The notes: a model not told the origin generated them from the sequence alone. A stretch of DNA of 64,000 bases from Bradyrhizobium sp. SRL28 (GCF_018596315.1 NZ_JAHEAG010000004.1:1-64000), one strand, 5' to 3'. Numbered from the stretch's first letter, positions 51,472-61,215 are shown. Program-made: numbers and translations.

Positions 51472-51808
51472 CGTGTCCCGCCTCTACCTTAGATGTCCCG
51501 ATGGAGCGCTTTCTGAGCGAACCGGACCCGTTTCCCTACGGGAGAACACTTGTTTCCCGCAAATTGGCGCTACTTAGGGTGCTATCGGCATTAGCCTCTG
51601 CCGAATTCGCATATGTGGTCCGCGCGCTCTGTAACATAGGCACCGGGGCCCGGCAAAGCACTGGAACGGGCTAAAACGCCCCGTTTGCACGCTGGTTCCT
51701 CTTTACCCTGGGCCGGTTCTAGTTGCGAAAAACTTGCATCTACCTGATTTCCTTTTATATTGGGCAAGAATATTGCCCAAGTTAGCGCGCGTGGTACCCG
51801 AAGTGGAA
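51472..51808. promoter_or_regulatory. fabA-irr divergent control region
   Basis: This gap must hold the fabA and irr promoters. It contains the palindrome at 51760-51780 close to irr, and TTGCG and GAACCGGACC runs nearer fabA that I cannot assign. No gene is visible. Confidence 0.6.
51760..51780. promoter_or_regulatory. Perfect palindrome upstream of irr
   Basis: TTGGGCAA and TTGCCCAA are perfect eight-base arms around GAATA, 28 bases before the irr ATG. The symmetry and position suit a dimeric regulator near the promoter or in the leader. Whether Irr, Mur or another protein binds is unknown. Confidence 0.65.
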
Positions 51809-52300
51809 ATGATCGACCAAGCCTCGACCCCGAACGACGACGGTATCGATCCGGCCGCCCGGGCCGCCGGACATCAGCCGGCGTTGACCGGCTGTCCTTG
51901 GCATGACGTCAACGAAATGCTGCAGGCCGCCGGTCTGCGGCCGACCCGCCAGCGCATGGCCCTGGGCTGGCTCCTGTTCGGCAAGGGCGCCCGCCACCTG
52001 ACCGCGGAAATGCTGTACGAGGAAGCGACGCTGGCCAAGGTTCCGGTATCGCTGGCGACCGTCTACAACACGCTCAATCAGCTCACCGATGCCGGTCTCT
52101 TGCGCCAGGTCTCGGTCGACGGCACCAAGACCTATTTCGATACCAACGTGACCGCGCACCACCACTTCTATCTCGAGAACAACCACGAGCTGGTCGACAT
52201 TCCCGATCCGCATCTGGTGCTGTCGAAGATGCCGGACGTGCCGGAAGGCTACGAAATCGCCCGCGTCGACATGGTCGTGCGCCTGCGCAAGAAGCGCTAG
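51809..52300 (+). CDS. irr: Iron response regulator Irr
   Basis: Fur-superfamily regulator that, in Bradyrhizobium, senses haem and controls haem synthesis and iron genes; it is degraded when haem is available. From ATG 51809 the product is 163 residues. The haem regulatory motif GCPWHD has its cysteine at C29 and the second haem site HHH is at 117-119, the positions known for Bradyrhizobium Irr, which supports this start. The HTH is VSLATVYNTLNQLTDAGLLR. A longer frame from 51734 is not needed. Confidence 0.97.
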   Translation: MIDQASTPNDDGIDPAARAAGHQPALTGCPWHDVNEMLQAAGLRPTRQRMALGWLLFGKGARHLTAEMLYEEATLAKVPVSLATVYNTLNQLTDAGLLRQVSVDGTKTYFDTNVTAHHHFYLENNHELVDIPDPHLVLSKMPDVPEGYEIARVDMVVRLRKKR

Positions 52301-52308
52301 CCGCTTTC

Positions 52309-52439
52309 GTCGTCCCCGCAAACGCGGGGACCCATAACCACAAATGCTTGTTGCTTGTGGAAGGCGTCTAATCCCAGCGCCTCACGGATAAGCCGCGGCG
52401 TATGGGTCCCGGCTCGCGCTTCGCTTGGCCGGGACGACG
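52309..52439. repeat. Intergenic inverted repeat, family B variant
   Basis: Begins CGTCGTCCCCGCAAACGCGG and ends near GGTCCCGG...GGCCGGGACGACG, so the outer CGTCGTCCC and GGGACGACG arms pair. It separates irr and the convergent SH3 gene. Confidence 0.75.
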
Positions 52440-52446
52440 GCGTCGG

Positions 52447-52974
52447 TCACTCCACCTTCTCATCTGCGTAGACGCCCCACAGGCGCTGCTGCTCGATCCA
52501 GCCGTCAAAGCCGTTGCCGATCACGCGGCACCAGCCATTGGTGCATTTCTTGACCTGGGCGACGACGCCAACCTGCAGGCGGGCCGCAATCGCGCTGGTC
52601 GGATCGGGACGGTCATAGAGCGACGCCAGCTCGTCCTTGGACTTCATGGTGACGACCGCAGTGCGGCGGCCGGACAGCAGCGAATGATAGACCCAGCCCT
52701 CGGAGCCCTCGGAATCGCGCACGCGGCGCCAGTTCTCGAACTCGGCTGTTATTTCGACCGGCAATCCGGAACGGGTATAGACCCAGGCGACATCGTTGTC
52801 CTTGGTCGGACCGGCCCGGACATTCACATGGTCGGATTTGAGGCTGACATATCGCGGCACCGGCAGGCCGCTTGTGGTGATGGCCGAATCCTTGGCCGAA
52901 AACCCTGTGCTGACCGATGCGACAAACCAGCACCCCGCCAGCACCGCTACCGAACAGATACGCCCCAACGCCAT
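52447..52974 (-). CDS. Exported SH3-domain protein
   Basis: Periplasmic protein of 175 residues with a signal peptide (GRICSVAVLAGCWFVASVST, cleavage near residue 26) and two bacterial SH3-type repeats: HVNVRAGPTKDNDVAWVYTR, then a second starting near SLYDRPDPTSAIAARLQVGV. Such domains bind peptidoglycan or partner proteins in the envelope. VYHSLLSGRRTAVV is a typical end of the first repeat. ATG 52974 is preferred to 52977. Its role is not known beyond this. Confidence 0.83.
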   Translation of the reverse strand: MALGRICSVAVLAGCWFVASVSTGFSAKDSAITTSGLPVPRYVSLKSDHVNVRAGPTKDNDVAWVYTRSGLPVEITAEFENWRRVRDSEGSEGWVYHSLLSGRRTAVVTMKSKDELASLYDRPDPTSAIAARLQVGVVAQVKKCTNGWCRVIGNGFDGWIEQQRLWGVYADEKVE

Positions 52975-53322
52975 CAACTCGTCTCCTGCCGAGCTATCCC
53001 CAACTCAAATTCTTCGAGTTGAAACCGCTCGCTAACGCCCGAAAACCCCAGACCCCTGTGCCCCGCAATAGTCGTGCCCGGATTTTCGACTTCCGAGGGG
53101 TTCTTGTCTTGGCCCCGCCTTCTGATAGAGAGGACGGAACGTTGAGAACAAGAACACCCGAATTTTCCGCTGAAAATCCGCGGCAAGTATTTGGGAACCC
53201 AAGGACTTACCTGAGGAAACAGCGGGACACCGGGACCGCGTGGCGTCAGCAGTGTCGAACAACCGGGTTAATGAGGTCTGAACGGCGAGCTCTGGCGAGC
53301 CATTGCCTCATGAGAGCAGGAC
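52975..53322. other. Intergenic region, no gene seen
   Basis: 348 bases between divergent genes, expected to carry both promoters. Short runs such as TTTTCCGCTGAAAATCCGCGG suggest minor hairpins, but I find no ORF with coding character and no known motif. Confidence 0.5.
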
Positions 53323-54324
53323 ATGTCGGTTAAGAAAAAACCTCTCGTCGTCGTCACCCGCAAGCTGCCGGACTCGATTGAGACCCGGATGCGCGAACTG
53401 TTCGACGCGACGTTGAACCTCGACGACACACCGATGACGCCGCAACAGATTGCCGAAGCCAGCCGCTCGGCCGACGTGCTGGTGCCGACCGTCACCGACA
53501 TGATCAGCGAGGAGATGCTCAATCACCCCGACTGCAAGCTGCGCATGATCGCCAATTTCGGCAACGGTGTCGACAATATCGACGTCACGGCGGCGCATGC
53601 GCGCGGCATCACGGTGACCAATACGCCGAAAGTGCTGACAGAAGACACTGCCGACATGACCATGGCGCTGATTCTCGCGGTGCCGCGGCGGCTGATCGAA
53701 GGCGCAACCATCCTCCCCGAAGGCAAGAACTGGCCGGGCTGGTCGCCGACCTGGATGCTCGGCCATCGCATCGGCGGCAAGCGCCTCGGCATCATCGGCA
53801 TGGGCCGGATCGGCCAGGCGGTCGCCCGCCGGGCGCGCGCCTTCGGCCTGCAGATCCACTATCACAACCGCCGCCCCGTGGCGCCTGTTATCGCCGAGGA
53901 GCTCGGCGCGACCTATTGGGAAAGCCTCGACCAGATGCTGGCGCGGATGGACATCATCTCGGTGAACTGTCCGCATACGCCGGCGACCTATCATCTGCTG
54001 TCGGCACGGCGGCTGAAGCTGATCCGCAAAGACGCCTATATCGTCAACACCGCGCGCGGCGGGGTGATCGACGAGGACACCCTGGTCAAGCTGCTCGAAG
54101 CCGGCGACGTCGGCGGCGCCGGCCTCGACGTCTATGAGCACGAGCCCGCGGTCAATCCGAAGCTGGTGCGGCTGGCCAAGGCCGGCAAGGTGACGCTGCT
54201 GCCGCATATGGGCTCGGCCACCATCGAAGGCCGCGTCGAGATGGGCGAGAAGGTGATCATCAACATCAGAACCTTCCTCGACAACCACAAGCCGCCGGAC
54301 CGCGTGCTGCCCAGCATGCTGTGA
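53323..54324 (+). CDS. D-2-hydroxyacid dehydrogenase (glyoxylate/hydroxypyruvate reductase-like)
   Basis: NAD(P)-dependent enzyme of 333 residues, probably reducing glyoxylate or hydroxypyruvate. The Rossmann loop is RLGIIGMGRIGQAVARRARA near residue 150-170, with an arginine pair (HYHNRRPV) after strand 2 suggesting NADPH. The catalytic arginine is in NTARGGVIDEDTL near 238, the glutamate in LDVYEHEPAVN near 265 and the histidine in LLPHMGSATIEGR near 288. Starts at ATG 53323 with GAGAGCAGGAC upstream. Substrate preference is inferred. Confidence 0.87.
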   Translation: MSVKKKPLVVVTRKLPDSIETRMRELFDATLNLDDTPMTPQQIAEASRSADVLVPTVTDMISEEMLNHPDCKLRMIANFGNGVDNIDVTAAHARGITVTNTPKVLTEDTADMTMALILAVPRRLIEGATILPEGKNWPGWSPTWMLGHRIGGKRLGIIGMGRIGQAVARRARAFGLQIHYHNRRPVAPVIAEELGATYWESLDQMLARMDIISVNCPHTPATYHLLSARRLKLIRKDAYIVNTARGGVIDEDTLVKLLEAGDVGGAGLDVYEHEPAVNPKLVRLAKAGKVTLLPHMGSATIEGRVEMGEKVIINIRTFLDNHKPPDRVLPSML

Positions 54325-54342
54325 GCGAATGTCGCAGCGAGC

Positions 54343-54461
54343 GTAGCCCGGATGGAGCGAAGCGAAATCCGGGGCATCGTGCCGCGGATGCAAATCCCGG
54401 ATTACGCGGAGCCTGTCATCGGGCGCGCGTTCGCGCGACCCGTTGGCTCCATCCGGGCTAC
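54343..54461. repeat. Inverted repeat, family C
   Basis: GTAGCCCGGATGGAGC and GGCTCCATCCGGGCTAC are complementary ends, as at 48311-48395. It separates the convergent dehydrogenase and LysR genes. Confidence 0.85.
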
Positions 54462-54465
54462 GGCA

Positions 54466-55380
54466 TTATCTGTTTTTGCGCCGTTCCCGCTTCCGCCATT
54501 CCGCGACGAAGGCCACGAACGCGGCGAGCGCCGGCGGCGGTTGGCGACGGCTCGGGTAGTACAGAAACGGTCCCGGAAACGGCGCGCACCAATCATCGAG
54601 CACGCTGACCAGCGCGCCTGATTTGATGCCGTACCGAACGTACCCCTCGAACGTCATCCAGAAGCCTGTGCCGTCATGGACGGCGCGCAGCGCCAATCCC
54701 AGATAGGTCGCGATCAGCTTGGCCGGCGGCGAGACCTTCACGACGCGGCCTGCCTTCTCGAATTCCCAATCCAGCATCGCGCCGCTGCCGAAGCGGGTGC
54801 GGATGCAGGCGTGATCGAGCAGTTCCTTCGGATGTTTGGGATGGCCATGCTGCGCCACATATTCGCGCGAAGCCACCACGGCGTAGCGCTGCGGCGCCCC
54901 GAGCGAGACCGCGATCATGTCCTGCGCCAGATGCTCGCCATAGCGCACGCCGGCATCAAAGCCTCCAACCACGATATCGACGAACGAACTCTCGCCAACG
55001 ATTTCCAGATCGATCTTGGGATGGGCTGCAAGAAACGGCGCGACCATCGGCGCCAGCACCAGATCGATTGCCGGCGGCGGCGCATTGATGCGCAGACGCC
55101 CCGACGGCACCGCCCGCAGGCCGCGTACCTGATCCAGCGCCGCGCCGACATCTGACATCGCGGGACCGACACGGGCCAGCAATAGCTCGCCGGCTTCGGT
55201 GAGCGCGACGCTTCGCGTGGTGCGGTTCATCAGGCGGACACCAAGCCGCTCCTCCATGTCGCGCAGCCGCTGGCTGAGGCTCGAGACGGAGACGCCGTGC
55301 TCGACCGCGGCGCGGCGGAAATTCCGGGTGCGCGCCACGGCGACGAACGCATCGAGGTCGCGGAGGTCGAAATTCTTCAT
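54466..55380 (-). CDS. LysR-family transcriptional regulator
   Basis: Regulator of 304 residues: N-terminal HTH in LDAFVAVARTRNFRRAAVEH, then SVSSLSQRLRDMEERLGVRL, and a C-terminal periplasmic-binding-like effector domain (GRLRINAPPPAIDLVLAPMV; FDAGVRYGEHLAQDMIAVSL). It ends in a basic RKRERRKNR tail. It is divergent from the aldo/keto reductase gene with 120 bases between, so that gene is its likely target. The effector is unknown. Confidence 0.9.
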   Translation of the reverse strand: MKNFDLRDLDAFVAVARTRNFRRAAVEHGVSVSSLSQRLRDMEERLGVRLMNRTTRSVALTEAGELLLARVGPAMSDVGAALDQVRGLRAVPSGRLRINAPPPAIDLVLAPMVAPFLAAHPKIDLEIVGESSFVDIVVGGFDAGVRYGEHLAQDMIAVSLGAPQRYAVVASREYVAQHGHPKHPKELLDHACIRTRFGSGAMLDWEFEKAGRVVKVSPPAKLIATYLGLALRAVHDGTGFWMTFEGYVRYGIKSGALVSVLDDWCAPFPGPFLYYPSRRQPPPALAAFVAFVAEWRKRERRKNR

Positions 55381-55381
55381 T

Positions 55382-55397
55382 GTTCGGTATACTGAAC
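55382..55397. promoter_or_regulatory. Probable LysR operator
   Basis: GTTCGGTATACTGAAC is palindromic at 14 of 16 positions and begins two bases upstream of the lysR start codon in the divergent gap. Its form fits T-N11-A type LysR sites; binding by this regulator is an inference. Confidence 0.6.
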
Positions 55398-55500
55398 AAG
55401 CTATTTAGGATTGTCCAGCTTATCGCATTGGCCCGAAAGGCTCATATCAGCCTCGTCACCACGGCGCGAATATCCGCCGCCGATTACGAGGAGAACCACC

Positions 55501-56496
55501 ATGGAAAAACGCAAACTCGGCTCTACAGGCCCCACCGTCTCGGCAATCGGCCTCGGCTGCATGGGCATGTCGGACTTTTACGGCCCGGCCGATCGCAGCG
55601 AGAGCATCGCCACGATCCATGCCGCGCTCGATGCCGGCATCACCCTGCTCGACACCGGCGATTTCTACGGCATGGGGCACAATGAGATGCTGATCCGTGA
55701 AGCGCTCATGGGGCGCAATCGCGACAATCTCCAGATCAGCGTCAAGTTCGGCGCGCTGCGCGATCCCAACAAGGGATTTCTCGGCTATGACAGCCGCCCG
55801 GCCGCGATCAGGAATTTCGTCGCCTATTCACTGCAGCGGCTCGGCGTCGACACAATCGACATCTATCGGCCCGCACGGCTCGATCCGGACGTGCCGATCG
55901 AAGAGAGCATTGGCGCGATGGCCGACATGGTGAAGGCCGGCTGGATCAGGCATATCGGCCTTTCCGAGGTCGGCTCCGACACCATTCGCAGGGCGCACGC
56001 GGTGCATCCGATCGTCGACCTGCAGATCGAATATTCGCTCGTCGCGCGCGGGATCGAGAGTGACATTCTCAAGACCTGCCGCGAGCTCGGAATCAGCATC
56101 ACCGCCTACGGCGTACTGGCGCGCGGGCTGATCAGCGGACACTGGTCGAAGGAACGCTCCGCGGTGCAGGATTTTCGTCAGATCAGCCCGCGCTTCCAGG
56201 GCTCCAATCTCGACACCAATCTGGCACTGGTGGATTCCCTGCGTGCCATTGCGGCCGAGGTCGGTGCATCACCGGCGCAGGTCGCCATCGCCTGGGTCGC
56301 AGCGCAAGGCAACGACATCGTACCGCTGGTCGGCGCACGTCGCCGCGACCGCCTTTCCGAGGCGCTCGGCGCGCTCGATGTGAAATTGACGCCGGCTCAT
56401 CTGGCAGCACTTGCCGAAGCATTCCCGCCAGGCGTGGCCGCAGGGGCGCGCTATCCCGAGGCGCAACTCGCGCATATGGACAGCGAGAAGCGTTGA
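55501..56496 (+). CDS. Aldo/keto reductase
   Basis: NADPH-dependent (beta/alpha)8-barrel oxidoreductase of 331 residues. It has [20 protein letters not shown], the catalytic aspartate and tyrosine in [14 protein letters not shown] near residue 50-60, and the lysine in [11 protein letters not shown] near 82. At the usual catalytic histidine the sequence is [13 protein letters not shown], with alanine in its place; this is a property of one subfamily. C-terminal [20 protein letters not shown] binds cofactor. ATG 55501 follows GAGGAG. Substrate unknown. Confidence 0.88.
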   Translation: MEKRKLGSTGPTVSAIGLGCMGMSDFYGPADRSESIATIHAALDAGITLLDTGDFYGMGHNEMLIREALMGRNRDNLQISVKFGALRDPNKGFLGYDSRPAAIRNFVAYSLQRLGVDTIDIYRPARLDPDVPIEESIGAMADMVKAGWIRHIGLSEVGSDTIRRAHAVHPIVDLQIEYSLVARGIESDILKTCRELGISITAYGVLARGLISGHWSKERSAVQDFRQISPRFQGSNLDTNLALVDSLRAIAAEVGASPAQVAIAWVAAQGNDIVPLVGARRRDRLSEALGALDVKLTPAHLAALAEAFPPGVAAGARYPEAQLAHMDSEKR

Positions 56497-56499
56497 ATA

Positions 56500-57303
56500 T
56501 TACGCCGCGTGCCCGCTCAGATCGGTGATGACAGGCTTATCGCCGTTGAGCGGGTTGGCCGGGTCGCGCGCGTAGCGCAACGTCTCGAACCGCATTGCGC
56601 GGGCGTCCACCATCACCAGCCGGCCGACCAGGCTCTCGCCAAAGCCGACGATTTCGCGGATCGCCTCCAGCGCCATCATCGAGCCCAGCATGCCCGCCAG
56701 CGCGCCCATGACGCCGGCCTCCGCACAGGCCGGCACGGTGCCGGGCGGTGGCGGTTCGGGAAACAGGCACCGGTAGGTCGGATTGAACTCGCCCTGCTCG
56801 TTGCGCTCATGCGCACGGATCGTGGTCAGCGATCCGTCGAACTGGCCGAGTGCCGCCGTGATCAGCGGCTTGCCGGCAAAGAAGCAGGCATCGGACACCA
56901 GATAGCGGGTTTCGAAATTGTCGGAGCCGTCGAGCACGAGATCGTAGCCGCCGATCAGCGACATCACGTTCTTTGCATCGAGGCGCACTGCATGCGCCTC
57001 GAAATGAACATGCGGATTGAGCGCGTGGATCACTTCAGCGGCGCTGTCGACCTTGCGCCGTCCGATGTCGGGCGTGGTGTGGATGATCTGGCGCTGCAGA
57101 TTGGACAGCGAGACGATGTCGTCATCGACAGCGCCGAGCGTGCCGACACCGGCGGCCGCCAGATACATCAGGACCGGCGCGCCGAGACCCCCGGCGCCGA
57201 TCACCAGCACCGACGCCTCCTTTAGCGCGGACTGCCCGGGGCCACCGACGTCGCGCAACACGATATGGCGGGCATAGCGTTCGAGTTCGTCGGCCGTCAG
57301 CAT
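56500..57303 (-). CDS. moeB: MoeB/ThiF-type E1-like adenylyltransferase
   Basis: ATP-dependent enzyme activating the C-terminal glycine of a small sulphur-carrier protein such as MoaD (molybdopterin synthesis) or ThiS. The 267 residues show the ATP site SVLVIGAGGLGAPVLMYLAA near 30-50, the DDDIVSLSNLQRQIIHTTPD block, and the aspartate in DLVLDGSDNFETRYLVSDAC near 125. The conserved cysteine segment is CLFPEPPPPGTVPACAEAGV. No rhodanese domain or zinc CxxC pairs are obvious. MoeB is preferred, but HesA/ThiF cannot be excluded. It is convergent with the aldo/keto reductase. Confidence 0.88.
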   Translation of the reverse strand: MLTADELERYARHIVLRDVGGPGQSALKEASVLVIGAGGLGAPVLMYLAAAGVGTLGAVDDDIVSLSNLQRQIIHTTPDIGRRKVDSAAEVIHALNPHVHFEAHAVRLDAKNVMSLIGGYDLVLDGSDNFETRYLVSDACFFAGKPLITAALGQFDGSLTTIRAHERNEQGEFNPTYRCLFPEPPPPGTVPACAEAGVMGALAGMLGSMMALEAIREIVGFGESLVGRLVMVDARAMRFETLRYARDPANPLNGDKPVITDLSGHAA

Positions 57304-57465
57304 GGTCGTGTGCTGTCCTTCCTTCGCTGGTAATCCCTCAGGATGAGGGAAACCGGAAGTCCCCTGAACCGGGGCTCGGTTGTTGCCGACTAAGCAGATG
57401 TGCTTAATTGGCAGGACGTCAATGCGCGCTCCCTTATTCCATTCCTGAATTCTCCCGGATTTGTC

Positions 57466-58839
57466 ATGAGATCGGTGCTTTCGGCAACATTGATGGTGGC
57501 GGCCTCAGTTTTAGCCGCCTCGGACGCACGGGCGCAAATGACGCCCCCCTCCACGGCCGGCGCCAACGCGAAACCGGTGACAACGGTGCCGATCCGTCCT
57601 GCGCTGCAGAGGCCGGAGGACACGGCCAAGGCATTGGGGCAGGCCGAGCGGCTGGCGCTGCAGTCGGATCTCGCCTGGGTCGGGCAGTACAACGGCGCCA
57701 TCACGGGCGACGTCAGCGAGCGCATGGTCAATGCGATCAAGGAATTCCAGAAATCCCGCGGGGCCAAACAGACGGGCGTGCTCAATTCGCAGGAGCGCGG
57801 CCTCCTTGCCGATACCGCCAGGAAAAAGCAGGAAAGCGTCGGCTGGAAGATTGTCACCGATCCCGGCACCGGCGTGCGGCTGGGGATTCCGACCAAACTG
57901 GTGCCGCAGCAAGCCAGCGACGCCAACGGCACCAAATGGACGTCGCCTACCGGCACGATCCAGATTCAACTCGCCCGGCGCAAGGAAGCCGGCCCCGTTA
58001 CCGCAAAGCTCGCCGAGCGCGAGAAGAAAGAGCCGGGGCGGAACATCGACTACACCGTGGTCAAGCCGGACTTCTTCGTGCTGTCCGGCCTGCAGGGCCT
58101 GAAGAAATTTTATCTCCGCGGCACCTTTAGGGGCGACGAGGTCCGCATCCTCACCATCCTCTACGACCAGGCCACCGAGAATACCGTGGAGCCGATCGTG
58201 ATCGCGATGTCGAGCGCGTTCAATGCGTTTCCGGCCGCGGTGCAAATGGCCGGACCTCCACCGCGCAAGACCGTGGAATACGGCACCGGCATCGTCGTCA
58301 GTGACGACGGCGCGATCATTGCCGACCGCCAGATCACCGATGGCTGCGTCACGGTCGCGATTGCGGGCCATGGCAATGCCGATCGCGTCGCCGAGGACAA
58401 GGAGCACGATCTCGCGCTGCTGCGCATCTATGGCGCACGCGGACTGAAAGCGCTCAATCTCGCCAACGCCGCCACCAAGACGACGCTCGACCTCACCGGC
58501 ATTGCCGATCCGCAGAATCAGGGCGGCGGCGCCGCGGTGACCAGCGTCAAGGCTTCGGTGGCCCAGCTTGGCGGGAGCAGCGATATCGCGTTGACGCCCG
58601 CGCCGGCGCTCGGCTTTTCCGGCGCGCCCGCGCTTGACGGCGACGGCAGGTTTGCCGGCATCGCGCTGTTGAAGCCGGTTCAGGTAGCGGGACTCGCGAA
58701 CGGCGCACCCGCGGCGCAGGCGGTGCTGGTGACCGCCGACACCGTGCGCGATTTCCTGAAGGCCAATAGCGTCAATGTGGCCGGCGGATCGACCGATGCG
58801 AAGGCATCCGTGGTCCGTGTGATCTGCGTGCGGAAGTAA
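57466..58839 (+). CDS. Exported trypsin-fold protein with probable loss of catalytic histidine
   Basis: The 457-residue protein has a signal peptide (MRSVLSATLMVAASVLAASD, cleaved near ARAQ), a peptidoglycan-binding-like helical part near residues 45-120 (YNGAITGDVSERMVNAIKEF), an unassigned middle domain, and a trypsin-like C-terminal part. There YGTGIVVSDDGAIIADRQIT aligns with the usual histidine segment but has Q289 at the histidine position; D315 (KEHDLALLRI) and the serine S385 (LGFSGAPALDG) are present. It may therefore be an inactive protease fold with a binding role. The ATG at 57466 gives the best signal peptide; an upstream frame starts at 57400. Confidence 0.8.
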   Translation: MRSVLSATLMVAASVLAASDARAQMTPPSTAGANAKPVTTVPIRPALQRPEDTAKALGQAERLALQSDLAWVGQYNGAITGDVSERMVNAIKEFQKSRGAKQTGVLNSQERGLLADTARKKQESVGWKIVTDPGTGVRLGIPTKLVPQQASDANGTKWTSPTGTIQIQLARRKEAGPVTAKLAEREKKEPGRNIDYTVVKPDFFVLSGLQGLKKFYLRGTFRGDEVRILTILYDQATENTVEPIVIAMSSAFNAFPAAVQMAGPPPRKTVEYGTGIVVSDDGAIIADRQITDGCVTVAIAGHGNADRVAEDKEHDLALLRIYGARGLKALNLANAATKTTLDLTGIADPQNQGGGAAVTSVKASVAQLGGSSDIALTPAPALGFSGAPALDGDGRFAGIALLKPVQVAGLANGAPAAQAVLVTADTVRDFLKANSVNVAGGSTDAKASVVRVICVRK

Positions 58840-58905
58840 ATCACTCGTGTCCCGGACGCGGTGCAGCGCGTCAGCGGTGCGCTGCAGAGCCGGGGCATGA
58901 GCGTA

Positions 58906-61008
58906 TCAAGCCGCCTTGATGTTGCTGAGGAAGGCTTCGACCTCGCCGCGCATCGTCTCGGACTGTTTTGACAATTCGCTCGACGCCTGCAGCACCTGAT
59001 GGGCGGCAGCGCCGGTGTCGCCGGCTGCCTGCTGGACGCCGACCACATTCGCCGAGATTTCACCGGTGCCGAGCGCCGCCTGCTGCACGTTGCGGGCGAT
59101 TTCCTGCGTCGCCGAGCCCTGTTCCTCGACGGCGCTGGCGATCGCGGAAGCGATCTCGTTCATTTCACTGATCGTCGACGTGATCCCCCGGATCGCGGTC
59201 ACAGCCTCGCTCGATGAATTCTGGATCGCGCTGATCTGCGCGCCGATCTGTTCCGTTGCCTTGGCGGTCTGCTCGGCGAGGCTCTTGACCTCGGACGCCA
59301 CCACGGCGAATCCGCGGCCCGCCTCACCGGCACGCGCGGCCTCGATCGTGGCATTGAGCGCGAGCAGGTTGGTCTGCGAAGCAATGTCGCTGATGAGCTT
59401 GACCACGTCGCCGATGCTGGCCGCGCCGTCATACAGGCCCTGCACCGTGGTGTTGGTGCGATCGGCCTCCTCGACGGCCTTCTGCGCGATCGCCGCCGAC
59501 TGCGCCACCTGCCGGCTGATCTCGGTGACCGAGCTCGCCAGCTCCTCCGACGCCGCCGCAACGGTCTGCACGTTGGTGGAAGCCTCTTCGGTCGCGGCTG
59601 CCACGGCGGTCGCTTGGTTGGAGGTCTCCTCCGCCGTCGCCGTCATCGATGATGCCGTCGCCTGCAGTTCGGTCGAGGCCGAAGCGACCGAGCGCAGCAC
59701 GCTCGATATGCTGGCATCGAACGACTGGGTCAGCTCGTTGACCCGCGCCGCCCGCGCTACGCGCGCCTTGATCGCCTCGGCTTCCTTGTCGGTAAGCTCC
59801 TTGGCCTTGACCATGTTTTCCTTGAAGATCAGGACCGCCCGCGCCATCAGGCCGATCTCGTCCTTCTTGTCGGTGGCGGGGATAGCGACCGAGTGATCGC
59901 CGCCGGCGAGCTGCCCCATGGCGCCAACCATTTTGAGGATCGGCGGCACGATCGAGCGGTTGGTAAGGTACACGACGGTCACCGCGACGCCGATGCCAAC
60001 ACCGAGCAGCACCCAGAGCAGCGTCATCAGAAAACTGGTCTCGGCAAGGACGGCATCACCGTCCCGCTTGAGGTTGTTCTGCTGCCGCCAAACCATGCCG
60101 CCCGCGCGCGAGCCCGTGGCGTCCTTGGCGCCGGCAAAGATATCGAGCAGCTTGTTGGCGCGCGGCGCCGCTTCGTTGGTCAGGAACCACTGCGCCATGT
60201 TCCAGCGGTCGGAGGCGCGGATTTCGAACATTTTCTGCGGCAGCGGCGCAAATTTCGCGCGCGCCGCAACGAGCGCGTCGAAGGCCTTCTGCTGGCCGGC
60301 CGTCATTTCGGCGCGCCGCTTCGCCAGCGCCTCGAATTTCTTCTGATTGAGCGCCCAGAGCTGCTCGAACTCGGTCTTAAAAGCCGCATCCGCGGTCAAG
60401 AGGTAGGCGCGGATCGCACCGATCGCCGACGCCAGGCTGCCGCGCATATCAGCAAAGTCAATCAGCAGGCTCTTGCGCGCATCCGTCGAGGCAATGCTGC
60501 CCTCCTCGTCGATGATTGAGGTGGCGTTTTGCATCATGACCTTTGCCAGCGGCGCGGCTTCGGTGGCGAGCAACTTCGCCGCTGGCTGTTCGTCGAGGGT
60601 GTGGGCGATCGCTTCCGCCTTGTCCTGCGCGCTGCGCAATTCATCGAGCAGCGGCTTGGCCTGCCTCCAGTCAGCCTTGTTCTGTTCGGATGTCCAATGC
60701 GTCGATATGTCATCCATCCTGGCGCCGTAGCGCTGCATTTCCTTCCACAGCGTCGCGCGCTCGGCCTTGAACGAATCATTGCCTGTTATCAGCCAGCCGC
60801 GCAGCGAGGCCAGCGAGGCGTAGACCCCCGCCACAACGTCGTTTGCGGTCATCGCGGTCGGCACACGAAGGTTCACCGTGCGATTGGTCGCTTCGTTCAC
60901 CGCGCTGACCTTGACGATGGTGGTACCGACCACGACGGCCAGCAGCGCGCAAAGTACGCTGAAGCCCAGAATCAAACGCCCTCGGATGTTCAGATTCAGG
61001 AGTGTCAC
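58906..61008 (-). CDS. Membrane methyl-accepting chemotaxis protein
   Basis: Chemoreceptor of 700 residues: first membrane span [20 protein letters not shown], a helical periplasmic sensor part to about residue 320, second span [20 protein letters not shown], a HAMP linker ([20 protein letters not shown]), then the signalling domain with the conserved tip [20 protein letters not shown] near residue 545. The periplasmic region is unusually long and resembles helical-bundle sensors of organic acids, so such a ligand is a guess. It follows the ggt gene on the same strand. Confidence 0.9.
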   Translation of the reverse strand: MTLLNLNIRGRLILGFSVLCALLAVVVGTTIVKVSAVNEATNRTVNLRVPTAMTANDVVAGVYASLASLRGWLITGNDSFKAERATLWKEMQRYGARMDDISTHWTSEQNKADWRQAKPLLDELRSAQDKAEAIAHTLDEQPAAKLLATEAAPLAKVMMQNATSIIDEEGSIASTDARKSLLIDFADMRGSLASAIGAIRAYLLTADAAFKTEFEQLWALNQKKFEALAKRRAEMTAGQQKAFDALVAARAKFAPLPQKMFEIRASDRWNMAQWFLTNEAAPRANKLLDIFAGAKDATGSRAGGMVWRQQNNLKRDGDAVLAETSFLMTLLWVLLGVGIGVAVTVVYLTNRSIVPPILKMVGAMGQLAGGDHSVAIPATDKKDEIGLMARAVLIFKENMVKAKELTDKEAEAIKARVARAARVNELTQSFDASISSVLRSVASASTELQATASSMTATAEETSNQATAVAAATEEASTNVQTVAAASEELASSVTEISRQVAQSAAIAQKAVEEADRTNTTVQGLYDGAASIGDVVKLISDIASQTNLLALNATIEAARAGEAGRGFAVVASEVKSLAEQTAKATEQIGAQISAIQNSSSEAVTAIRGITSTISEMNEIASAIASAVEEQGSATQEIARNVQQAALGTGEISANVVGVQQAAGDTGAAAHQVLQASSELSKQSETMRGEVEAFLSNIKAA

Positions 61009-61185
61009 GGTTCGATCCTTTTCGATGCGTCAGCGCCGGTGCTGAAGATTCCGCAGATCAAGGGTCGGCCGTTAGAGTGAACAAAGAACAAATGGATCGA
61101 GCCGTACTAGTACGCAGTTTCGTCCTGAAAATACGAGGATTCCCGCAAAACAACGGGGCTATGACTGCTGCATGGGATAAGTCAG

Positions 61186-61215
61186 ATGCGCGCGCGAAGC
61201 ACCACGCGCGCGCAT
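61186..61215. terminator. Perfect hairpin after the gamma-glutamyltransferase gene
   Basis: ATGCGCGCGCG and CGCGCGCGCAT form an 11-base-pair perfect stem around AAGCACCA, seven bases past the ggt stop on the minus strand. There is no T-run, so it may be a weak terminator or an RNA-stabilising structure. Confidence 0.6.
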
